Below, one piece after another: positions 33,949-41,702 of a stretch of DNA of 64,000 nt. Source of the stretch: an uncultured Collinsella sp. (GTDB lineage: Bacteria > Actinomycetota > Coriobacteriia > Coriobacteriales > Coriobacteriaceae); contig CATWQC010000006.1 in NCBI GenBank assembly GCA_958352845.1, positions 41,345 to 105,344 of the forward strand, in the 5' to 3' direction. The position numbers were made by a program, and so were the translations under genes. The notes under the pieces are model-generated. The model was not told where the DNA came from, did not search any database, and worked only from the letters and a program-made list of their open reading frames with translations. How positions within the stretch are numbered: the first letter of the stretch is position 1; each line of letters starts with the position of its first letter.

Positions 33949-36450
33949 CTATTCGCTGTCGTCCCCAACGTTTTCGCGGTCATTGGCAAGCATCGCCGCG
34001 CCGGCGACCGTTGTCGCCACGGCGGCGGCAGCGAGCCCGGCGGCAACGCCAGAGCCGTCGCCCGTGTCGGCGAGCTTTCCGCCCGAGCCCTTGCCCTTGT
34101 TGCCCTTACCGTTCTTATCAGCGCTGCCTGCGTTGGAACCCGTGCCGCTGCCGGTGCCGGCGCCGGCAGCACTGTCCGAGGCCGCTACGGTAAAGCTTGC
34201 GGCTCCGTCGCTGGCGAGCGTGTAGTTCTGCGCCGCGTTGCCCAAGAGACCGTTCACGCGCACCCAGTACGTTCCTGCGGCAAATGTTTCGCCCTCGGCC
34301 ATTGCTGTGCCCGGAGCGCCGTTCGCGTCGTGCACAAACTCGAGCTGGGCCGTGCAGGCATCGGTTTCGAGCTTGCCCTCGAGTGATGCCGCAATCTTGG
34401 CGCGCACGTCTTCGCCGGCCTTAAGGCCTTCGAGTCCCTCAAAATGGGGCGTCAGCGCGCGTGGATCGATATCGATGGGCACAGAGCCCTGCAGCCCCGT
34501 AACGGTCTCGTTGCCCAGGGCGTCGACATCCACGTATTCAATGGCAAACGCATGGCCCGAAGCTGTCGCGTTGAGCGCGTTGCTGCTGTCGGCAAGGCGG
34601 AAATGACCCTCGCCAACGGTCTTGCCATCCTGGAATGAGGCATCGCTCAGCGAGTCGCCGTACGTCATGCGCATGCGGGTCGGGAGATAGTACGGGAGAT
34701 AGTACGAAGCCGTCTGCTTGTGCTCCGTATCGTAATTGCGCTGATAGATGCTCCGGGCCAGCGCCGCATCAACAAAGTCGGATGCGATGATGCCAATGTG
34801 TTTGAGGTAATCTGACTTTGTATCCTCGATGCCGCTGGGATTGATGTACGGGCTCTTATACAGATGCTCGTTGACTACTCGTGCCGAGGTAAAAGGATTG
34901 CCTCCGTGCGACAAGCCCGTGCAGCTGGTGTAGTTGATAGACCAGCAACGCTCCAGGACTTTCTCCTTGGCCCCGTTATCGTCCTCGACATCTACCTCGT
35001 TGCGCGTGCGCCCGGACGTTTCCTTCAGCGCATTATCGACCCAGCTGAGCTTGTCGGTTCCCGTGAGTTTGTACTTGTCCTGGGCGTATACCTTGGTGCA
35101 ATAGGGCTCTTTATCGCCTGTTTCCCCCGCGGCTTCAAAGCCCCGCGCGTCTTGGACGAGACACATAGTGGCGCTGTCGGAGTGAGCCTTGATCTTGTCA
35201 TCCCATTCGGTAAGGTCGAGGCCCCACGTGTGGCCGCTTACACTGTTGCCGGCGAGCCTAAATCGACGCAGCAGAACGATCTTTCCGCGCACCTCGTGTA
35301 GCGTGGGGATTCGGCTCGACGTATAGAACAGTTTGGGGTTGTCGTCCAAAACCTTGGCGAAAGCCGTCGTAACACTTTCGTCGGTAGCCTCGTCGTTGCC
35401 TCGTGATACAAGCATGATGAGCGCTTCTGTCGGGTTTTCGTTCAAAAACGTTTTGAAGTAGCCTATGACATCGGAAAGATGCAAAAAGTACGCGTCTTTT
35501 TTGAGCAGGTAGTAATCCCCGTGGTCGATACCGGGGTTGTCGCCCTTTCCGAGACGGATATCAAAATAGCGAATGCCTTCGAGCAACTGCGTGGGAATGT
35601 AATCCTGCTGGCATTTTACTTGCGAGGATTGGGGCTCAGTGTCGTTGTCCACGCTGCAGGTGCCCGAATCGTGCGTGCCCGGGATGCTCAGCTCGTCGAG
35701 GAACTTGTTGTCCTCGACGTATTTCATCCAACATGGTCCGTCGACGTAGCTGCTGTACGTAATCCAGTCGAGGCTGCTAACCGTGGCATCGTTCTTTTTC
35801 ATGTCGTAACCGATAAGTTCGAGCTCCCACGGAATGCTCTTACTCTTACTCTTATGACAGATCTTATTGTTGTCCTGGTCTTCGCCGTTCGATTCTATTG
35901 CCAGGTACTTAATGTCTTTTTTCTCGGTTTCTTTCTCGACCGTGCGGTCTCGGATGATATAGGTTCCGTTTGATTGACGCTCGAACGCAAAAGAGCGGCT
36001 GGGCTTGCCGTCATGCTCGCCGCTCCATACGTGGATGACCTTTCCGTCTTTGTCCGAGTCGCCATCGACCGACCAAATGCTGTAGCCCGTCTTTTTATGC
36101 TCTTCGAAATTGAGCAAGGTGCGGATAGCATACCAGTTTGTATCGTCATTCTTGGTCGTTACGTTCTCAAGGATGAGCTTGCTGGACGTGCCGTCATTAA
36201 ACAGATGGCAGACGTTGCCGATGACGTTGCCGTCTTCGTTAACGCTTGCGGTACGAAAATAGCCCGCGGGGCGAAGGCGAATGACGAAATTGTCGAGGCT
36301 GACCGACGCTGTGGCAGCGTCGTCTGCAAATGCCACTCGTGGGCCAATGCCCAATGCCGCGGTTTCGGGCAGGCTTGCAAGTGGCGACAACGCCGCGAGT
36401 CCAAGGCCCAACGTAAATGCTCGGCGGCTGATGGCGTGGTGTTCGGTCAT
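33949..36450 (-). CDS. Surface phosphatidylinositol-specific phospholipase C-like protein (LADTG anchor)
   Basis: An 833-residue exported protein. The N-terminus has a twin-arginine signal (SRRAFTLGLGLAALSPLASL, Arg9-Arg10). A C-type-lectin/ricin-like or other beta domain seems to occupy about 45-225. The PI-PLC X domain follows: SIPGTHDSGTC with the general base His near 261, RYFDIRLG with the substrate Arg, and DHGDYYL with the general acid His near 309. After it come a beta-rich segment and a Gly/Ser/Ala/Lys linker, then LADTG near 793-797, a hydrophobic helix and a short tail, which is a sortase signal of LPxTG type with L-A instead of L-P. Likely a cell-wall-bound enzyme cleaving inositol phospholipids or GPI-type anchors; substrate is inferred. 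Confidence 0.87.
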   Translation of the reverse strand: MTEHHAISRRAFTLGLGLAALSPLASLPETAALGIGPRVAFADDAATASVSLDNFVIRLRPAGYFRTASVNEDGNVIGNVCHLFNDGTSSKLILENVTTKNDDTNWYAIRTLLNFEEHKKTGYSIWSVDGDSDKDGKVIHVWSGEHDGKPSRSFAFERQSNGTYIIRDRTVEKETEKKDIKYLAIESNGEDQDNNKICHKSKSKSIPWELELIGYDMKKNDATVSSLDWITYSSYVDGPCWMKYVEDNKFLDELSIPGTHDSGTCSVDNDTEPQSSQVKCQQDYIPTQLLEGIRYFDIRLGKGDNPGIDHGDYYLLKKDAYFLHLSDVIGYFKTFLNENPTEALIMLVSRGNDEATDESVTTAFAKVLDDNPKLFYTSSRIPTLHEVRGKIVLLRRFRLAGNSVSGHTWGLDLTEWDDKIKAHSDSATMCLVQDARGFEAAGETGDKEPYCTKVYAQDKYKLTGTDKLSWVDNALKETSGRTRNEVDVEDDNGAKEKVLERCWSINYTSCTGLSHGGNPFTSARVVNEHLYKSPYINPSGIEDTKSDYLKHIGIIASDFVDAALARSIYQRNYDTEHKQTASYYLPYYLPTRMRMTYGDSLSDASFQDGKTVGEGHFRLADSSNALNATASGHAFAIEYVDVDALGNETVTGLQGSVPIDIDPRALTPHFEGLEGLKAGEDVRAKIAASLEGKLETDACTAQLEFVHDANGAPGTAMAEGETFAAGTYWVRVNGLLGNAAQNYTLASDGAASFTVAASDSAAGAGTGSGTGSNAGSADKNGKGNKGKGSGGKLADTGDGSGVAAGLAAAAVATTVAGAAMLANDRENVGDDSE

Positions 36451-36650
36451 AACTTCTCCATTCGTAGAGTGCGGTTATGCGATAGTTTTGGTCACTATAC
36501 TGCTCAGATGTTTAAAGATGCTGGTTTAATTGTCTGCGCGGCGCAATAAATCGGCGGGCGGACGTGTTGGGGTGCTTGTCGTTTTCGTACTGTTGCTACA
36601 TTTGGAGCGGTTCCGGCGTCCGGTATCCTCGCGTTCGTCGGCTACCGGCA

Positions 36651-36683
36651 TAAGAAAGGGAGGGTCGGTTTACCGGCCCTCCC
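36651..36683 (-). terminator. Terminator after the lipoprotein gene
   Basis: GGGAGGG-T-CGGT (36658-36669) pairs with ACCG-G-CCCTCCC (36672-36683); on the minus strand it is followed by TTTCTTATG. Confidence 0.75.
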
Positions 36684-36755
36684 TGGGTACGAAGCGCTGG
36701 GGTACCGTCGCTTGTTTGCACTGCGCCCGTGTTTCCCGCTGCGCTCGCCAGTCGC

Positions 36756-37349
36756 TTAACGCTTGATCTCGATATCGTCGAGCTTGACGTCCATGGCCTC
36801 GGTCTTGGCCTCGGCGATGTCATCGGCAAATTCCAGGGACTTCATCATGGTCTCGACGGCGTCCTTGTGCTCCTCGACGTTGTCGATGCGCACATACACG
36901 CTGCCACCGTCAACGTCGGTGAAGTATTCGGTCGTTACGCCGCCCGAGTGCGTGAAGTAGGCACTGCGCCAGGTCTTGCCGTTGTACTTAACGGAATCGC
37001 CCTCGGTCCATCCGGAATTGGCCTTCCACTTTGCCTCGTAGTCGAACAGCTCGTCGGCGTTCTTGTCAGAGTCGAAGACAGGGATGAAGCGATCGCTGGC
37101 GTGCTCGCTCTCGGTGAACTTAAACTGGGCCCTGTCGGCCGTGTCGCCTGCGACGTCGGTGATCTCGACGCCCTCGGGGACCTCGACCTTAAACCAAATG
37201 AAGTCGGTCCTCATATCCACGGCTGGCTTTTCTGCTCCACCGCCACCGCGACTTCCGGTAGCGCCGCCGCTGCCACCGCAGCCCACCAGGGCAACTGCGG
37301 CAAAGAGGCTTATGCAGAGGGTGAGAATCGCAAAGGCCTTCTTTTTCAT
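36756..37349 (-). CDS. Putative lipoprotein
   Basis: 197 residues with a type II signal peptide: MKKKAFAILTLCISLFAAVALVGC, lipobox LVGC with Cys24, followed by a Gly/Ser-rich linker. The mature part is a single soluble domain of about 150 residues (DFIWFKVEVPEGVEI, WKANSGWTEGDSVKYNGKTWRSAYF, EYFTDVDGGSVYVRI) that resembles the DUF4367/lipoprotein-like beta domains found in clostridial and actinobacterial surface proteins, but I cannot name a family. It should sit on the outer face of the membrane. Monocistronic; a 450-bp repeat-bearing gap separates it from fchA. Confidence 0.8.
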   Translation of the reverse strand: MKKKAFAILTLCISLFAAVALVGCGGSGGATGSRGGGGAEKPAVDMRTDFIWFKVEVPEGVEITDVAGDTADRAQFKFTESEHASDRFIPVFDSDKNADELFDYEAKWKANSGWTEGDSVKYNGKTWRSAYFTHSGGVTTEYFTDVDGGSVYVRIDNVEEHKDAVETMMKSLEFADDIAEAKTEAMDVKLDDIEIKR

Positions 37350-37803
37350 GGTCGTGTCCTCCTCGATCTGTAACCGCCCACGGATTACCTGCCTTTACTG
37401 TACGCGTGGACGGCTCACTAGGGTGGGCCATGTGTCCCATTCTGGGGGCTGGAATTGCGCCGACAAGTGGCAATATGTGCGGTCGCAAAAGAGGGGAGAG
37501 CCGATGCTGCCGGCCCTCCCCGGGGTTGGGCGCCCGGTGTTTTAAAGGGGCGCGTGTACGCGGGCATTGCCCCAATAGGTTCCTTGTTTATAGATATGTC
37601 CCAGTTTGTGACGTCCGGAAGTCCCGAAAGGTGAACCATGTGTCCCATGTTTGCGGTGCCGACGCCTATCGTTCGTCATAGAAATCCGCGATGACCAGGT
37701 GCGCTGACGCTTATGTACTTATGGGCTAGACTATGCACCATTATGTGATCGATGCGGTCGGTCGGTGGTTGCCGCCCGACCGATGTATATGACTTGAAGG
37801 TGC
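37350..37803. other. 454-bp gap with direct repeats and an orphan terminator-like hairpin
   Basis: Near-identical 19-mers GGTGGGCCATGTGTCCCAT (37422-37440) and GGTGAACCATGTGTCCCAT (37630-37648) lie 208 bp apart. Between them GGGGAG-A-GCCG (37493-37503) pairs with CGGC-C-CTCCCC (37511-37521), followed on the minus strand by CTTTTGC, like a terminator with no gene in front of it. It resembles the terminator behind the neighbouring lipoprotein gene. No ORF with a recognisable domain is present. Confidence 0.55.
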
Positions 37804-38442
37804 ATGCGTATGAGCCAAGAGATGATGGACAAGACCTGCCGCGGGTTTGCCGAGGCGCTGGCCGCGCGCGAGCCGGTTCCCGGTGGTGGCAGCGCGAGCG
37901 CTTTTGTGGGCGCGCTGGGCGCCTCGCTGTGCGGAATGGTTGCCCGCTACGGTGCGACCAATCCCGCGCTTGCTGATCGTGCGGATGACCTGACGCGCGC
38001 GTTTACCCAGGCTGATGAGCTGGCCCAGGAGCTTGTCGAGTTGGTTGCCGAGGACGTTCGTGCGTACGGCCAAGTGTCGGCGGCGTACGGTATTCCGCGC
38101 GATGATCCGGCTCGACCGGCTGCGATTCAGGATGCACTGCACGTGGCAGCCATGCCGCCGTACCGCATTATGGATGCGTGCGGTCGTGCGCTGGCGCTGC
38201 TCGAGGACATGGCCGATAAGGGTTCGCGCCAACTGCTGTCCGATGTGGCGTGCGGCGCCGTATTCTGCCGCGCTGCCATGCAGGGCGCGAGTTTGACGCT
38301 CTTTGCGAACACCACGTCTATGAAGGATCGCGCTCGTGCTAAGGAGCTCGAGGCGGCGTGCGATGAGCTGCTGGATACGTGGCTGCCGCGCGCCGATGCG
38401 CTGGCGCGCCGTGCCGCCGATGCCGCCAGGAAGAGGGGATAG
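37804..38442 (+). CDS. fchA: Methenyltetrahydrofolate cyclohydrolase (FTCD cyclodeaminase-like)
   Basis: 212 residues of the all-helical FTCD_C/FchA family, which interconverts 10-formyl- and 5,10-methenyl-tetrahydrofolate. Seen: the folate-binding PVPGGGSASAFVGALGASLCGMVA near residues 24-47 and the later ANTTSMKDRARAKELE. Length matches clostridial FchA (about 210), not the larger bifunctional eukaryotic protein. It starts at 37804 (or the ATG at 37810) behind a weak GAAGG. The stop is two bases before the folD ATG, so the two are translationally coupled and act in sequence after Fhs. Coupling to a FolD that lacks the cyclohydrolase lysine gives it a clear job. Confidence 0.92.
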   Translation: MRMSQEMMDKTCRGFAEALAAREPVPGGGSASAFVGALGASLCGMVARYGATNPALADRADDLTRAFTQADELAQELVELVAEDVRAYGQVSAAYGIPRDDPARPAAIQDALHVAAMPPYRIMDACGRALALLEDMADKGSRQLLSDVACGAVFCRAAMQGASLTLFANTTSMKDRARAKELEAACDELLDTWLPRADALARRAADAARKRG

Positions 38443-38444
38443 CC

Positions 38445-39299
38445 ATGGCCGAGCTGCTCAAAGGGGCCCCTGTCGCCCGCGCTTTGACCGAGGAACTCGC
38501 CGCTCGTTGCGCTGCCCTGCGCGAACAGGGCATCGTGCCGACGCTGGCCATCGTTCGCGTGGGCGAGCGCGAGGATGATCTGTCCTACGAGCGTGGTGCC
38601 CTCAAGCGCTGCGAAAAGGTTGGCATTGAGGCTCGTCGCGTTTTGCTTTCTGCCGATGTTTCGCAGGACGAGCTGTTGATGGCCATCGAGGACATAAATG
38701 CCGACTCGGCTGTTCATGGCTGTTTGATGTTCCGCCCGCTGCCCGCCGGCCTTGACGAGAACGCCGTCGCCGCAGCGCTCGATCCCGCCAAGGACGTTGA
38801 CTCCATGACGCCGGCTTCGCTGCTCACCACGCTTTCGGGGCGCGGCGAGGGTTTTGCCCCCTGCACAGCCGAAGCCGTGCTTGCTTTGCTGGATCATTAC
38901 GGCGTTGAGCTGGATGGAGCTAAGGTTGCTGTGGTCGGGCGCTCGCTGGTGATCGGGCGTCCCGTTGCCGCCATGCTTACGGCGCGCAATGCCACCGTGA
39001 CGACGTGCCATACGCATACGCGCGACCTTGCTGCCGAGTGCCGTGCGGCTGATATTGTGGTTGCGGCCGTTGGGCGCGCGCACACGATTGGTGTGGACGC
39101 GGTTCTCGAGGGCCAGACGATCATCGATGTGGGCATTAACTGGGATGAGGACGCTGGCAAGCTGGTGGGTGACGTCGATTTTGTTGCCGCGGCGCCGGTT
39201 GTTGGTGCCATCACCCCCGTGCCGGGCGGCGTGGGGGCTGTGACCACCGCGATTCTCGCCAAACACGTGATTGAGGCGGCGGAGCGCGCATCGAAATAG
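38445..39299 (+). CDS. folD: Methylenetetrahydrofolate dehydrogenase FolD, apparently without cyclohydrolase residues
   Basis: 284 residues of the FolD family, which oxidises 5,10-methylene-THF to methenyl-THF with NAD(P) and normally also hydrolyses methenyl-THF. Fold landmarks are present: PTLAIVRVGE, VVGRSLVIGRPVAAML (nucleotide site), VDVGIN-like IIDVGINWD and ITPVPGGVGAVTTAIL. Aligned without gaps to E. coli FolD, Tyr48 matches Tyr52 but the catalytic Lys56 is Ala52, and Gln98 is Phe96; Asp121 is kept (Asp119). Loss of that Lys is known to abolish cyclohydrolase activity. The adjacent FchA would supply the missing step. The ATG at 38445 follows GAGGGG two bases after the fchA stop. Confidence 0.93.
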   Translation: MAELLKGAPVARALTEELAARCAALREQGIVPTLAIVRVGEREDDLSYERGALKRCEKVGIEARRVLLSADVSQDELLMAIEDINADSAVHGCLMFRPLPAGLDENAVAAALDPAKDVDSMTPASLLTTLSGRGEGFAPCTAEAVLALLDHYGVELDGAKVAVVGRSLVIGRPVAAMLTARNATVTTCHTHTRDLAAECRAADIVVAAVGRAHTIGVDAVLEGQTIIDVGINWDEDAGKLVGDVDFVAAAPVVGAITPVPGGVGAVTTAILAKHVIEAAERASK

Positions 39300-39336
39300 G
39301 CGTTTTGGGCTGTTTGAGGGGGTTAGCTATATACCA

Positions 39337-39568
39337 CGTGGTCAAACAATGCCAAATATGAGTACTGTTGCCAAGATAGTCACATATGTCTTACGTCTTT
39401 TTTGCTTCCTAACGGTATCCATTATCGTTAGGAAGCCTATTTTATTGAACTTATGGGGAATAACGTTGTCTTGCTTTTGGGCAAATGGGGATTTTCGGCA
39501 CTCGTTACAGGGAAATTTGCTGCCACTAAATTGGTGACAGTACTCATATTTGGCATTTTTTGACCACG
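39337..39568. repeat. 232-bp AT-rich element with 38-bp terminal inverted repeats
   Basis: Arms 39337-39374 and 39531-39568 match at 35 of 38 positions as inverted repeats; their core is GCCAAATATGAGTACTGT. The interior is AT-rich compared with the genes around it and holds a perfect 11-bp hairpin, GCTTCCTAACG (39404-39414) with CGTTAGGAAGC (39426-39436). No ORF or target-site duplication seen. It lies between folD and the dipeptidase gene; a MITE-like element or a large structured RNA are the options. Confidence 0.8.
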
Positions 39569-39654
39569 GGGGCTGCCGAGGCCGTGGTTTCGCCCTTTCT
39601 GCGCCGAAGCGATACACTGTTGCCGTTTGATTTCTTCGCTCAAGGAGGATGCGC

Positions 39655-41178
39655 ATGCCGTGCACAACGATTCTGGTCGGTAAGAACGCAAGCTACGACG
39701 GGTCGACCCTGGTCGCCCGCAACGAGGACTCGTCCAACGGGGTGTTTGAGCCCAAGCGTATGCGCGTGGTGCATCCCGACGAGCAGCCGCGCGTCTACAC
39801 GAGCGTCCTGAGTCACCTGACCGTTGAACTGCCCGATAACCCCATGCGCTACACGAGCGTCCCCGATGTTGTCCCGGGCCACGGCATCTGGGCCGAGGCC
39901 GGTTTCAACGAGCTCAATGTGGGCATGTCCGCAACCGAGACGCTCACCACCAACGAGCGCGTCCGCGGCGCCGATCCACTTGTGGACTACGTACCCGCCA
40001 AGGGTAACGAGGGCGAGGACGGCTATGTGCCTGCGCAGCCCGGCGGTCTGGGCGAGGAGGACATGGTGACCCTGGTGCTGCCGTACGCCAAGTCTGCCCG
40101 CGACGGTGTGCGCATTCTGGGCGACCTGCTCGAGCGTTACGGTACCTACGAGAACAACGGCATCGCCTTTAGTGACGTTGACGAGATCTGGTGGCTCGAG
40201 ACCATCGGCGGCCACCACTGGATCGCCAAGCGCGTGCCCGACGACGCCTATGTGACCATGCCCAACCAGCTGGGTATCGACAGCTTTGACCTGGATGACG
40301 CCGAGGGCGCCCAGGCCGACCATATGTGCTCCGCCGACTTGCGCGCCTGGATGGCCGAGTGGCATCTGGACCTGACGCTGGGCGTCGAGGGCGACGGCCC
40401 GGCTGTGGTCTTTAACCCGCGCGAGGCCTTTGGCTCGCACAGCGACAGCGACCACGTCTACAACACGCCGCGCGCCTGGTACATGCAGCGCTGCCTCAAC
40501 CCCAGCGACGTGTGGGATGGCCCCGACGCCGACTACACGCCCGAGAGCGACGATATCCCCTGGAGCCGCGTGCCCGAGCGCAAGGTGACCATCGAGGACA
40601 TTAAGTACGTGCTTTCGAGCCACTACCAGGGCACGGAGTACGACTGCTACGGCAGTAAGGGCACGCCCGCCACGCGCGGCGCTTATCGCCCCATCGGCAT
40701 CAACCGCAACAGCCAGCTCGCCGTGTTGCAGCTGCGTCCCTATGCGCAGTCGGCCTATCGCGCCGTGCAGTGGATGGCCTTTGGTTCCAACTCGTTTAAC
40801 GCGCTGGTTCCGCTGTACGCCAACGTCGAGACCATGCCCGAGTACTATGCCGACACGCAGGCTCGCGTGACGTCCGAAAACTTCTACTGGGCCAACCGCT
40901 TGATCGGCGCGCTGGCTGACGTCCGCTTCCATGAGTGCGGTCGCGCGGTCGAGGACTATCAGGAGAAGGTCGGTGGCATGGGTCACAAGCAGATCCATGA
41001 CGTCGACGCCGCTGTTGCCGCGCTACCCAAGGCCGATGTGCCCGCCGAGCTTGCCCGCGCCAACGAGGCCTTCGCTGAGCTTGTGCGCGTAGAGACCGAT
41101 GCTCTACTGGGCAAGGCGCTCTACACCACGAGCTGCGCCATGAAGAACTCTTTCGCGATGAACGACAACGTGAGATAG
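39655..41178 (+). CDS. C69 family dipeptidase
   Basis: A 507-residue peptidase of family C69/U34 (Ntn-hydrolase fold, PepD-like), which splits dipeptides. The nucleophile Cys is at position 3 of MPCTTILVGKNASYDGST, and the family signature LVARNEDSSNGVFEPKRM follows directly, as does AEAGFNELNVGMSATET. AAGGAGG at 39642-39648 sits six bases before the ATG at 39655, so the upstream ATG at 39649 is rejected. No signal peptide, so cytoplasmic action is expected unless exported in another way. Single gene. GC-rich optimal codons. Confidence 0.92.
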   Translation: MPCTTILVGKNASYDGSTLVARNEDSSNGVFEPKRMRVVHPDEQPRVYTSVLSHLTVELPDNPMRYTSVPDVVPGHGIWAEAGFNELNVGMSATETLTTNERVRGADPLVDYVPAKGNEGEDGYVPAQPGGLGEEDMVTLVLPYAKSARDGVRILGDLLERYGTYENNGIAFSDVDEIWWLETIGGHHWIAKRVPDDAYVTMPNQLGIDSFDLDDAEGAQADHMCSADLRAWMAEWHLDLTLGVEGDGPAVVFNPREAFGSHSDSDHVYNTPRAWYMQRCLNPSDVWDGPDADYTPESDDIPWSRVPERKVTIEDIKYVLSSHYQGTEYDCYGSKGTPATRGAYRPIGINRNSQLAVLQLRPYAQSAYRAVQWMAFGSNSFNALVPLYANVETMPEYYADTQARVTSENFYWANRLIGALADVRFHECGRAVEDYQEKVGGMGHKQIHDVDAAVAALPKADVPAELARANEAFAELVRVETDALLGKALYTTSCAMKNSFAMNDNVR

Positions 41179-41277
41179 GGATTTCCCGTCGATCGAATAG
41201 CGCTAAAACGCTTTGTCGCTTTCACTCGATCTTGGGTACAAGAACGCCAATGCAGTTGTTTGTGATTGGAGACAACC

Positions 41278-41694
41278 ATGGTTATGAAACTCGATCAGCT
41301 TGTTAACGGCGCCATCAACGTTGGCTTTGGCGCTGCCGCCGTTGCCGTCGAGGGCAGCAAGAAGGTTCTCGACGACCTCAGTACCAAGGGCGAGCAGGTC
41401 CGCAAGGACACCGCCACCCCCGATATCGCCCGCAGCGTGTCCGACATGTTCGAGCAGGCCGGCGGTACCATCTCCGATCTGACCGAGCGCTTGGGCATGC
41501 AGGGCGAGACCGCGGCCCAGCGCGTGCTCGACGAGCTCATTCTTGCTCGCGTCCGCGTCATGACCGCCCCCGAGCGCACGGCCTTCCTGGCCCATGTGCG
41601 CGACATCGTCGATTCGGTCGAGGACAACGTGACCTCGGTGCCCGTCGAGTCCGTTGAGCCCGACGATGCGAAGGATACCGAAGAGGCTGAGTAG
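41278..41694 (+). CDS. Small phasin-like helical protein, partner of the ABC1 kinase gene
   Basis: 138 residues, almost all helical: MVMKLDQLVNGAINVGFGAAAVAVEGSKKVLDDLSTKGEQVRK at the start, an amphipathic middle, and an acidic end (SVEPDDAKDTEEAE). The layout resembles phasin-like or PhaI/PhaF-type membrane- or granule-associated proteins, but no family is certain. It precedes the ABC1/UbiB-like kinase gene by eight bases, and similar small proteins often accompany such kinases, so a shared role in membrane lipid or quinone biology is possible. TTGGAG precedes the ATG by six bases. Confidence 0.7.
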   Translation: MVMKLDQLVNGAINVGFGAAAVAVEGSKKVLDDLSTKGEQVRKDTATPDIARSVSDMFEQAGGTISDLTERLGMQGETAAQRVLDELILARVRVMTAPERTAFLAHVRDIVDSVEDNVTSVPVESVEPDDAKDTEEAE

Positions 41695-41702
41695 CAGCGC
41701 AG

